This document shows positions 28,601-41,860 of a stretch of 64,000 nt of DNA, one piece after another. The stretch comes from Plotosus lineatus (taxonomy: Eukaryota; Chordata; Actinopteri; Siluriformes; Plotosidae). Where the stretch lies: assembly GCA_024760905.1 (NCBI GenBank), contig CM045731.1:19535001-19599000 (forward strand). The letters are read 5' to 3'. How positions within the stretch are numbered: position 1 is the stretch's first letter; each line of letters opens with the position of its first letter. The notes under the pieces were generated by a model. That model had not been told where the DNA came from, ran no database searches, and saw only the letters and a list, made by a program, of their open reading frames with translations. The translations under genes and the position numbers were made by a program.

Positions 28601-31600
28601 GGTCAGCCTGGAAGGAAAGTTGGCAAGCTTGTTGGTTCGGCCAATCTCGACTAGGATGTCTTCCAAAATCATCTGCTCTTGCATCGAGAGGCCGTTCTCA
28701 AATATCAACACTATGTATTTCTCATCCAAGTCTATGGAAAGGAAGTAAAAATACATAATGATACGAAGGCAAATCTTCAGATCCGCCATATTTCTGTACA
28801 ATGATGCGAGCAAACCGTTTCTAACACGAAAGCCTGAAGCACGTCACACAGCTTGAATTAGACACTCACTTTCCCCAGCGCAGTCGTACCACAGCCCGCC
28901 ACTCTCCTCCGACATCTGGAGCTGGGTACGCAGGCGCTGGCATTCACTATCACTGGTCTGGAAAAAGAGGACCGGCAGCTTCCTAACACTGCACCACTCG
29001 CAGCTTGTCAGCTCCGATGACCTCAGACGTACCTTTTCAAGAACGTCGATCTCCTGACCTGTACACAGGAGTTAAACACACACACAAGATAATAGCAGTG
29101 TGTTTAAAATAAAAAATGAATAAAGCTCAAAATGCTTATAATTGCTTTTACTTCCAATCATACAAATGCATTAGGAACAAGACACATTCTATTCCAAATC
29201 AAAATATGAAGAAAAATACATTACATTTGTGTTATTCCGTTAAAGAAATTGAAAAGTGAATATAGGCTGTTCAAAAAAGAGCAGTGCATGCATTCTTCTT
29301 TACAAACTCAAACATTCAGTGTACAAACTAAAAGAAGGTTCAGGATTTTGCTTTCCTTTGAATCACTGAAATAATATTTATTTGTAAAACCACTGTTTCT
29401 AAGAACTGCTGCACATTTGTGCTGCATGGAGTCAACCAACTTCTGGCACCTGTGAGCACGTGTTCCAGCCCAGGATTCCATTCATTCCACAGTTCTCCTG
29501 TATTTTTCATTGGGTTTCACTGGATTAAGGTCCAGGGATCTGGCTGCTCCATAACATCAATCTTATTGGTTTGGAACCAAGATGTTGCCCGTTCACTGGC
29601 GTGTTTGGGGTTGTCTTGATGGAACCCACATTTCCTCTTCAGCATAAGGCAGCACAACCTCTTGAAATATTCTGATGGATTCATACTGATCCATGATCAA
29701 TGGGATGTAATAAATAGGCCAAACATTCCCAAATCATGATTCTTGTGCCACTAGGCTTCACTGTCTTCAGTGTACTGTGGCTTGAATTCAGTGTTTGGGG
29801 GTCATCTAGGGAGCCAAAGAGACCCAAAAAGAACAATCTTACTTTCATCAGTCCCCAAAATGTTCAGCCATTTCTCTTTAGGTCCATCAATGTGATCTTT
29901 GGTAAATTGTAACCTCTTCAGCACGTCTTTTTTTTTGCAGTGGGACTTTACGGGGGCTTCTGCCAATAGCTCGGCTTCACATCGGCGTTTTCTAGCTGTA
30001 ACAGGATTTCACAGATAACTTTAGACCTTCTCTAATCTTTCTGGAGCTGATTGGTGGGCGAGTCCTTGCCATTTTGGCTCTTCTTATACCATTCGAATGG
30101 TAGATTTTCTTCCACAGGTTTCGGTTGCCATTTTAAAGCATTTGGGATCATTTCAGCTGAGCAGCCTCTCATTATCTGCACTTTGTTTTCCCATCCAATC
30201 AACTTTTTAAATCAAGGTATGCTGTTCTTCTGAACAATGTCTGGAACAACCCGTTTTTCTCAGAATTTCAGAGAAAAATGTTCTATAACCAGCAGGTACA
30301 ACATTTGCTGCCTTCCTTCTTTAAATAAGGATAATAATTGGCTCCTGTTTTTCAAAGGACAAATAACGTCACAAATTGAACTCCACACTGCTATTATTTT
30401 GAACACGCTACTTTCAATTAGTGATTCTATTACTAGCATGCAGGTCATGACTGTTGGGTCTGTTGGATTCTATTCCCCTACTATACCTGCTAGTAAATTA
30501 TTTGGCATGTAGAAAAATCATTTCTACGAAAAAAACTGATTGATCAGGTTATTGGTGTCTGACTGATATTTTGAATACAACTGTACATCTCAAGGCTTTG
30601 TATTAAAAATCTCTTCCAAGAAATGATCTATTAATGCAAACACTTACCTTCTGTCTCTAGCTGTATGTACTCCACTGTAAACTAAAGTAGAGAAAGAGTC
30701 AGAAAAAGAAAATTAGTGTTAAAAATAAAAGAAAGAAAAATTGTGTTGCCGTGTCACACATTTTAATCTCATTATATATCACACGTGTGTGTGTGACCAT
30801 GAAAACAATAAAAGAACTGATCTTACAATGACTGGTTTGGTGACCATCCTGCGCAGGGTTCCTATCCGTACGCTCCTGCACTCTAGAATGATGCTCTCCA
30901 GTTTCGGCATCTGTCCCAGCTTCCGCTTTTTAGATGGGGACGGGTCCTCGCACAAAGTGTTTCGGAACTGCTGGGATGTCAAACCAATCCGTGAATACAT
31001 ATTGTATTTCTGCACCAAATACTTTCTATTCATGCAGAACCCTATGCTCCATGTGCCACGCTGATGGTCCATTCTGAAGTCTATGTTAACATAAGCATGT
31101 AAATGAACTAAATACGTTTTCTTTCATCGACATAATTTAAAGGTACTGTCTAACATTTTGGAGAATCTATAAAGAGAATGATTTATATCAGTGTATAAAT
31201 ACACACATTTTTCATAAATCAATAATCATTGCAAAAAAGAAGGCTATTGAGTTGTCAGACCCTTAGAATAAACTGTTTATATCGACATCAGGGATCCCAG
31301 TGAGGTTTAAAAAAAAAAAAATAGAAAAAACGGGTTTAGAAATACAGTCGACCCCCTTCTTACGAAAACCCCTGAATACGAAAAATCCAGTACAGACGCT
31401 CCCCGACTTCCGTTTTTAATTGGTTCCGGACGGCCGAACGTAAGTTGAAAGTGAACGCAAGTTGTTACAGTGACTTATGACATATGACGCTCATACTGTA
31501 CTATACATCCATAAATACCATTACTGTATCTCATAAAACACCGCTAAAGCAATTATTATAAACATAACATTGTAAAATAATATCAAATATATCAAATAAT

Positions 31601-34600
31601 AGCGACATGAATTTCAAATATGTCACTTATTTGTAGTGTACTTGCGAAAGTAGTGTACTTGCTGTGGGTTATACAGACTTCCGGTCTTTCAAGTGCACAA
31701 GGGTGCCGTTGATCTCGTTTAGAACACAGCCTGCACTGATGTGAATCCCAGCAAAGCGGAGAGTTCTCTCTTTCGTGTAAGTAAGTAAACTAACTTTATT
31801 CAAAAGATGCATACAAAGAACAAGTACAACTCCTAATGAATATTAATATAAAAATTAGTATACACTCTTAGGATTCTGCTAAAAAAATAATAAATATCTA
31901 ATTGTTCTGTAATTCGTGCATTCGGGTTTTCATTCATATTACAACTTTCTTTGCTTAACCGAGTATGCATTAAATTGTGCCGATCTGAGCAGATAGTTAA
32001 TTCATCTGTGTATGAGACTTGCACCTATGCTAGTAGGCTTACACTTCTGACCAACCATATTTGCTTAGGGTTACAAAAGTCCGCAAAACAGTGTAAACAC
32101 AAAGATCACAGAGACACAAGGGTAGCATGCTATACATGTACAGAGAGAGAGAGAGAGACACACACACACACACTCAGTCTGTAGTTTGTAAACAATGAAT
32201 GCAGCGTCATCGAGTCATTACGTCAGCGTACTATGTAGGTACGTCTCAACTCAAAATTTGACTTAAAAAAAAAAAAAAAGTAAAATTGGAAAGAAAAAAA
32301 AAAAAACATAAAACGGATGAACCTAAGTCGGGGAGTGTCTGTGTACGGAAAACATTTTCCTAAATTTTTGTCCTCTGTATACAAAACAAATTCTTACGAA
32401 AAGCGCCAAACGCACCATTCAAACAATGCGTGAGTTTTTCGCTCATTGGCTGTCTCCCAACATCCCGCCCTGCTGGCTTCCCATTGGCCAGGAAGAAGCT
32501 GAATCTCCATAGTACTGTACCTATAATGCTTTTTTGTCACACACGTCAAGGAGAGTTATACTGTTGGTTGGTGAGTTTTTTTTAATGTTTTCATTGCAGC
32601 TTGTTTTTCGTTTTTTAAAGTTGTTTATTTGAGTAAATGTTTAATAAATGTGGTGCACTCCGTCGAATGTGGGCAAAACACGGCTTATCTGGACCTCCGA
32701 TCCCTCAAGCAAACGAGTGAATGTTGAGTACTAAACAATTGTTCAAAGCTCACTTGCCTGCTTGACAGATCGGAAGTCCTTGGTGGAGCGCGTCACAAAT
32801 ATTTAATAATGTTTAATATTGTTTGGTTAATAAAAAATTGGTCATTAAAAATGTTTAATAGTGGTTTAATTAATAAATATGTTAATAAAATGGTTTAATA
32901 CAAAATTTTTTTACTTTGAACATACATTTCATACAAAACCAGTGTCTCTCCCTGACGCCGGTCCCAATCCCAGATAAATGCAGAAGGTTGCGTCAGGAAG
33001 GGCTTCCGGCGTAAAACAAATGCCAAATAAAATATGTGAGTCACTACAAAGAATGTCATACCGGATCGGTCGAGGCCCGGGTTAACAACGACCGCCATCA
33101 GTGCTGTTAACCAACAGGGTGCTGGTGGAAATTGGACTACTGTTGGTTGAAGATGTCGAAGAAGGAGAGGCGGGAGGCGTGTCCGTAGGCAGAGAGAGAA
33201 GAGGAAAGGCATGAGTCTAGGACTGAAAGTAGGGACTTTGAATGTTGGAACTATGACAGGAAAAGGTAGAGAGCTGGCTGACATGATGCAGAGGAGGAAG
33301 GTGGACATACTGTGTGTTCAGGAGACCAGGTGAAAAGGCAGCAAGGCTAGAAGCTTGGAGCAGGGTTTAAGCTGTTTTATAATGGTGTGGATGGGAAGAG
33401 AAATGGAGTAGGAGTCATCTTGAAAGAGGAGTTTGTCAGGAATGTTCTAGAAGTGAAAAGAGTGTCAGACAGAGTGAGGAGTCTCAAGTTAGAAACTGAA
33501 GGCATGATGTTCAATGTTGTTAGTGCTTATGCCCCACAGGCAGGATGTGAGCAAGAAGAAAAGGAGAGATTCTGGAGTGAGTTAGATGAAGTGATGCAGA
33601 GTACCCCCAGAGGTGAAAGAGTGGTCATTGGGGCAGACCTCAATGGACATGTTGGTGCAGGAAACAGAGGGGACGAGGAAGTGATGGGCAGGTTTGGTAT
33701 CCAGCACAGGAACACAGAAGGACAGATCTTGATAGATTTTGCAAAAAGGATGGAAATGGCTGTGGTAAATACTTTCTTTCAGAAGAGACAGGAGCATAGG
33801 GTGACTTATAAAAGCAAAGGTAGGAGCAAACAAGTAGACTACATCTTGTGCAGGCGATGTAATTTGAAGGAAGTCAGTGACTGCAAAGTAGTAGCGGGTG
33901 AGAGTGTTGCCAAACAGCATAGGATGGTGGTGTGCAGGATGACACTGATGGTGAGGAAGGTGAAGAAGGCAAAGGCAGAGCAGAAGACAAAGTGGTGGAA
34001 GCTGAAAAAGGAAGAGTGTCGTGTTGTCTTCAAGGAGGAGTTGAAACAGGCTTTGGGTGGCCAAGAAGTGCTTCCAGATGAATGGACAACTACAGCTAAT
34101 GTGATCAGGGAGACATATAAGAAAGTACTTGGTGTGTCATCTGGAAGGAGAGTAGATAAGGAGACTTGGTGGTGGAATGAAGAAGTGCAGGAGTGTGTAC
34201 AAAGGAAGACGTTAGCTAAGAAGAAGTGGGACACTGAGAGGACCGAAGAGAGTAAACAGGAGTACAGGGAGACACAGCGTAAGGCGAAGGTCGTGGTGTC
34301 AAAGGCCAAACAGAGGGCGTATGATGACGTGTATGCTCGGTTGGAAAGTAAAGAGGGAGCAAATGATTTATCCAGGTTGGCACAGCAAAGAAATAGAGAT
34401 GGGAAGGATGTGCAGCAAGTTAGAGTGATTAAGGACAGAGAGGGAAATGTATTGACTGATGACAGAAGTGTGCTGGGAAGATGGAAAGAGTACTTTGAAG
34501 AGCTGTTGAATGAGGAAAATGAGAGAGAAAAAAAAAAAAAAAAAAAAAAAAAGAGTAGAAGAGGTGACCGTCGAGGACCAGGAAGTAGCAAAGATTAGTA

Positions 34601-36263
34601 AGGGTGAAGTGAGAAGGGCATTGAAGAAGATGAAGAATGAAAAGGCAGTTGGTCCTGAGGACATACCGGTGGAGGTATGGAAGTGTCTAGGAGAGGTAGC
34701 AGTAGATTTCCTGACAAGAACATTCAACAAGGTCCTAGAGAGTGAGAAGATGCCAGAGGAATGGAGGAGAAGTGTGCTGGTGCCCATTTTTAAGAACAAG
34801 GGAGACGTGCAGAGTTGTGGCAACTACAGAGGGATAAAGTTGATGAGCCATACAATGAAGCTATGGGAAAGAATAGTGGAAGCAAGACTAAGGGCAGAGG
34901 TCAGCATTTGTGAACAACAGTTTGGTTTCATACCAAGAAAGAGCACCACAGATGCAGTGTTTGCTTTGAGGATGTTAATAGAGAAGTACAGAGAAGGTCA
35001 GAAGGAGCTGCATTGTGCCTTTGTGGATCTGGAGAAAGCATATGACAGGGTGCCGAGAGAGGAACTGTGGTATTGTATGAGGAAGTCTGGAGTGGCAGAG
35101 AAGTATGTTAGAGTGGTGCAGGACATGTATGAGAGATGTAAGACAGTGGTGAGGTGTGCTATCGGTTTGACAGAAGAGTTCATGGTAGAGGTGGGACTGC
35201 ATCAAGGGTCAGCTCTGAGCCCCTTCTTGTTTGCTATGGTGATGGACAGGCTGACAGACGAGGTTAGACAAGAATCTCCATGGACAATGATATTTGTAGA
35301 TGACATTGTGATCTGTAGTGAGAGCAGAGAACAAGTGCAGGAAAATCTAGAGAGGTGGAGGTATGCCCTGGAAAGGAGGGGAATGAAGGTTAGCCTTAGT
35401 AAAACAGAATACATGTGTGTGAATGACAAGAACCCAAGAGGAACGGTGAGGTTACAGGGAGAAGAGATAAGGAAGGTGGAGGATTTTAAGTACTTAGGCT
35501 CAACAATCCAGAGCAATGGAGAGTGTGGAAAAGAGGTGAAGAAGCGTGTGCAGGCAGGTTGGAATGGTTGGACAAAAGTGTCCGGAGTGATGTGTGATAG
35601 GAGGGTATCGGCAAGAATGAAAGGAAAAGTGTACAAGACAGTGGTAAGGCCAGCAATGTTGTCTGGCTTAGAAACAGTGGCCCTGGGGGAAAGACAGGAG
35701 GCAGAGCTGGCGGTAGCAGAGATGAAAATGTTGAGGTTCTCTTTGGGAGCAACGAGGATGGATAGGATCAGGAATAAGTACATCAGAGGGACAGCCCATG
35801 TAAGATGTTTTGGAGACAAAGTCAGAGAGGCTAGATTGAGATGGTTTGGACATGTACAGAGGAGGGATAGTGAGTATATTGGTAGTAGGATGCTGAGGTT
35901 GGATCTACCAGGCAGAAGGCCTAGAGGAAGACCAAAGAGACGGTTCATGGATGTGGTGAAGCAGGGCATGAAGGTAGCTGGTATAAGAGAAGAAGATGCA
36001 AAGGATAGGGTGAGATTGAGGCAGATGATTTGCTGTGGCGACCCCTGAAGGGAAAAGCCGAAAGGAAAAGAAGATGATCACTTTGGCAAGTAAAAATCGT
36101 GAAATTCCGCTAAATAGCGGACATCTGGGATCCCTGCTACACGAGGAGCAGATCTTCTCTCATGGAAGAGGCCATTTGCATGCCATGTTTGTACAGTAAC
36201 CCATAACCAAACAGGCATCAAAGAGGAGGCATTGGAGCAGGGCGTTTCTTACGTCAAATACAT

Positions 36264-36336
<73 letters not shown>

Positions 36337-38786
36337 CGCCTTCCGCAGTTAATTGAGACCGAGATCCCCACGTGACCATTGAAATCCGCGAAGTAGGATC
36401 AACCCCCACCCCAACTGACGTATACGTACATGTATATATATATAATATCAATAAATACATAAACAATGCTATAAATGCTTATAATAACAATTAAAATTGA
36501 AAAAAGTAACATAATATGTAAATAAAATATAAATACAGACACTCTCCAACTTAGCAACATTTGTTTTTGCAAACATCCAGAGATACCAAGCTGTCCAAGG
36601 TCGAAAGTGAAATGAAATTGAAGAACAAGTAGAAATAGAAATGCAATAAAATCTACAGAAAATCTAAGTATGAAATATGATTAAACATTATCCTGAGGTA
36701 CCCTTAATACTCGGCTCCGGCAGAGGGGGGCGTGGCTGTGCGCACACAGATGCAAGAATGTATCCAGTTTTGATGGGAGATTTTGGGTTGGTTTTTTGTT
36801 TTGTGTTGGTTTAAGGGTTTTTTTTTTAGTTGCATAATTGACCTTGTTTTTGTGACAGTTTCCTTAACTTTTCCACTTATTCTTCCTAAATTTCTAATTC
36901 AATTAATATTTTAGTTATTTTTGTAAAAACCGTGATGCACTGAAGCCGCATTAATTGAACGCGAAGTAGCGAGGGATCCCTGTGTATATATACACATACA
37001 CGGCAAATGATACCCAAGAAAACATTTGCACAATGTTGTGAAGTGCACACAAGTAATTATCTAATTAAGCTTGTCAGGAAGCAGGTCCTTACTGGTTCTT
37101 TTAAACGGTTTCTTCTGGGTACCATATTCCTGTGGTCCACATCACTGAAAAATTCACAAACATGCTCTTCGTGTTCTATGACTTCTTTAACCGCCGCCTC
37201 CACTCTGCCACTTGAAGGTGCCGGAGAGGAGTGGGCAGAGTCGGCAGGCCTTGGAGAGACGCTGTCCAACCGGTTCACACTACCTGTGCTAGAACTGTCA
37301 GCCTCATCATCTTCATCACTGGAGAGTACGACTATAAAAAAAAAAAAAAATAAATAAATAAAAAGCATGAGCATAGGTGCATTCTGAGCAAGAGACAATA
37401 TTTGTTAATAAAACTATGTTGATGCTACTGTATGATTTGTAGTGTTTGTTGTATTGCAGTTACTCACTGGGGTCATTGAGTTCATGCTGCTTGGTCAGAG
37501 GCTGCTTCTTTGCTATGGTCGGCTTGGTGCCATTGTGTGGAAGTAGCAGTCCGCCGCGTGCAATGCGTGCTGGTGGGTCCATAGCCATTTCGGCATTGGT
37601 AGAGTGGCCCCCTGACGTCCCGCCATAAAAGCTCTTGTTGAGCTGATTGATGGTGGGGGAACCGGAAGAGGGCAGGGAGCGTACAGGACCTTGAGGAGCA
37701 GGTGAGGAGGGGACAGCAGGCAGACGGGGTACCTCAGCAGGAAGTGGGTTCCCGCAATGTTCACACTTGGTGTGATCTTCACTTTGCTGGCCACACTTAC
37801 CACACACAGTGAAGTACTCATCTGGCTGCAGGGACTAATCAAGAGACAGGGAGGGAAGGGATATTTAAGAAGTTTGAGATTCTGGGATGCTGTGCTACCA
37901 CAACAATCTTACACACCGTGCTGCCAGACATATACAGTACAGTAAACTCATAAGCATCTGCTAGACACGGTCATAAGTACGGGTGATCGTAACTCGGATA
38001 ATGATTTTATTATAATACACACACACACACACACACACACAGAGTAGGCCCTTAACTATTCGAGGTTTTGCACTCGCACCCCCGCATATTTGCGGCTTGC
38101 TGAGTAACTGTCACGTGATTCAAATTCAGCCAATGGCTGATCTCCCTCCTGCTGATTTGTTGAGGTAGATTATGTATACGCCCCTTTTTTCTTATTTGCG
38201 CATACTTTGTGCATGTGCTTTTTTCTGTGAGTCTGTTTTTAATTACAGTTAGGCTCTGTCATGCCACCCAAACGCTGCGCACCTTCTCAGGCTTCTTTTA
38301 AAGTGCCGAAGCGTCAGAAAAAGGTAATGACGCTGCATGAAAAAGTAGAACTGCTTGATATGATTCAGGAAGGAAAGCATTATGCTGCAGTAGGGCACCA
38401 TTATAAAAGTGAATGAAAGTACAGTCCACTACATAAAGAAAAATGAGAAGGCAATCAGAGCTAGTGTAGCATCGAGTTTTTGTGGAAGTGCTAAGAAGGT
38501 GAATGTTGTATGAAACAAGGTCATCATCAGAATGGAACCCGTCTTAGTATTCTGGATACAGTAGGCCCTCGATATTCACGGGGGTTTGGTTCTGGCCCTT
38601 CCCGTGAATGAAGATAAGCTGCGAGTTCTGTACCCGGAAGTAAAACCCCATGCATCATATTACATGCACGAATGATCAACCAGAAGTAAAATGCTATGTA
38701 TCTCTTACATGCGCTAAAATATGCTTCTTAAACACGCTGGAACCAAACCCCTGCGAATAACGGGGGCCTACTGTATTTTTAATTAT

Positions 38787-38865
<79 letters not shown>

Positions 38866-41044
38866 GACACACATATATACACACACGACACACAAAAATA
38901 CAGTTGGTCTGGGGCAGCAGGGTGGCGTAGCGCTCAGCACATTCTCCTCACAGAAAAAAGTTCATGGGTCTGACTCAGTGTGGGGTCTGAAGGTTCTCCC
39001 CATGCTTGTGTTTGTTTCCTTGGGGTTCCCATGTTTCCTCCCACGGTCCAAAGACATGCACAATTTGATAATTGACTGCTCCAAATTGCCTTAGATATAA
39101 AATGTGTATAAGTGATTTTCTGTGTGTACACTGGCCCCGTGATAATTATGTAGTGTTTGCTGTGATCATTCATCCACAGAGCATTATTCAGGTCAGGCAC
39201 GGATACCTGGGGCAGCGAATCATGTTCTCAATTTGTGCACAGGTGGTGGGTGCTGGTGGTTGGAACTGTGTGCTTTCAATTTTGGGAAGAAGCTGCATGT
39301 GGAATTGATGGTCACGTCCATAAATAGGTGTCCATACAATGTGTTTACTGTGAGCAGAGAGCTTTGTTTGATATGCCAATGCTGCAGTGGAGTGAAATGT
39401 GTATTGGTGACTACACTGCCACTCCTCGGTGTGCATGCTGTGCTGTTTACACGATCCTCACCTCTGTTCTGCCGATGCTGTCAAACAACGGACGCCTCTT
39501 CGGCTGGATGCATCTCTTTATGTTCATTGTGTCGGATTCTGCAGAAAAGTATGCAGGGAGGAAAAAAAACAAAAAAACAAAAATGAACAAGCACAATGAG
39601 CCTGTTTCTATAAACAGGGAATAAACACAGGTATTAGGTACCTAAAGGGCAAATCAGAAATATTATTTTTCCTTCTCATATGCACAACTGCTAAATAAAT
39701 CTGGAACACATCACACTGCATCCTGCACTCTGCTCAATTCGATAATACAGATACACTGAAGTGCCCCCCCACCAAATAATAATAATAATAATAATAAACC
39801 ACATATTGCTGGCTTGCTCCTGGTGACAAATCTGTCACGGTATCAGAATATTAAGCAGCTGTCTTCCACAGCACTGTAGGAAAGAAAGCCATTTCTCTTT
39901 GCTTGAGGTTAACCATTCGTACAACATTGAAAACATTTCTTTTCCACCTCGATATCATTCCATTCAGAATAAATACTATAATACAGACAGTGTGCTCCTT
40001 TGTTGGGAAAGCAGGCTTAAACAGAATTTCAGCATTTAAATTTCACAAAATCAGAAATTCAGAGAATTTTACATTTTACACCCTAAAAATGAGACACATT
40101 GGGAGGTGAACAGTCTGGAACCATCCGTCATGACTTGCTGCTTCATAAGATTATCCAGCTGCCCGTGTCAAGACCGTTCGTGTATTCTATTCAGACATTG
40201 CTAAGGGAACAGGCTGTAGCTTTTAAAAACTGATGAACAGAGATCCTGTCCCTTTTCTGTTTCTTTTTTTAAACTCTCATTTTTTCCCTTCACGGGGGAC
40301 GCAAATTAATCAAAGGTAAGCAATCCACTCTAGCGCACGCCAACAGACAGACACACACAGGCTGTGCCATTTTAAGCAGTGCACAACCATGAAACATTCT
40401 GATCCTTTCTGCCTTCTCTCGGTCATGCACCAGCACATTTTTCTGTCTGCCACGCTCTCGCCGTTCTCAGTAAATGGGAGATGAAAAGTCATAGGGCACC
40501 TGAAGGCAAAAGAAATAAAATGGGAGGGATGCTGTGCTATAAAATGTATATATACATTTTAAACAAACAGAAAGTATTAACGGTCCACAATGGAAGAAAT
40601 TAGAGCAGCAACATCGAGCTAAGACACATCATATTGTCTTTGAGGACTGACTGAGCACCTTGGATGCCAGGAAACATTACTGCCTAGAAAATGGTATGAA
40701 AATGGAGACGCTCCGCCAACTGAACAGGCAAATCCAACAAATATGGAGCGAGATGAGGCAGAATTCGGAGCAGGATGTGTCTTCAGCGGTCTGACCCCAA
40801 TAGTACAACTGGCTGAAAGGATCTACAAAGCAGTTCATAAAAACAGCTTAACTTGATTCAATGACTTCATTTATGCAAATCTGATTTTCTTCGGCGGCTG
40901 ACAAATGGGTACGTTTGTGTGCCTAATTTCATGCAAAGTCACACACCCAAAGACAAACATTGGCCCACCTGTTTATTTTTAACCGTCGTGGTAACTCCTG
41001 TTAAGTCACGGAGACAATTTAATCCGATTTATTGAAAAAAAATA

Positions 41045-41090
<46 letters not shown>

Positions 41091-41807
41091 TAATAAAAAA
41101 CGAATTAACTCTCCATATATTTTCACAATGGAATTTTTTAACTCAAATGTCAAGTGTCAATATTGTCAAATATATGATTAAAATTAAGAAACAGACTTCC
41201 TGACGATGTACATAAAGAAATAAATACCAATAAATAATTAAATATGCATCTGAAAATGTACAGGTCTTCTACAGGAGTAAGAAGAAGTGAAATTAAATGT
41301 ATACATTTTTAAAATTTAATTTAGAAACTCGACTGATACAAGTTTCTTGTCTAGCTTGGTGGGTTTTTTTTAAGTTTGATTTATGTACACCTTTGTAAAA
41401 ACTGAATGCACAGCAAATTTAAACTGCTGTGAACGCAATGCAATACATCCGACCCATGTATCACAACCAAAACAGACAGACCGATAGACAGACAGACAGG
41501 AGCACAAATGCATACCTGAAATATCTGGGCAGGTGAGAATGATTTTGTCCAGCTCTGCTCTCTGGGTGGTGAAGTTGGATCTGAAAAGATGGATTGAAAG
41601 AATTTAAATCACGTATAAATATGGTATGTACACACTGTCCGGACCGTAAAAAGGGACCAGTATGCTAATGTATATTTCCTGGACCACTACAAGCCTCGAT
41701 TACAGTGTGTAATTTAACAAAATTAAGCAGGACTGAACCACTCCATAAAATCTTCTGTGCTATATTTGTGATGATAAGCCTTGACCTGACAATTACTGTA
41801 TCATATT

Positions 41808-41860
<53 letters not shown>

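Noticed and set aside
31061..31073. A SENP6 exon start at 31073 using CTTCAG|AATGG
   Set aside because: It would need phase 2 from the upstream exon, which ends in phase 0. CATCAG|CGTGG at 31060 keeps the frame.
33839..34591. A 250-codon minus-strand ORF over the endonuclease-linker part of RTE copy B
   Set aside because: Same cause: antisense of a Lys/Glu/Arg-rich coding region, giving a Ser/Leu/Phe/Cys-rich shadow.
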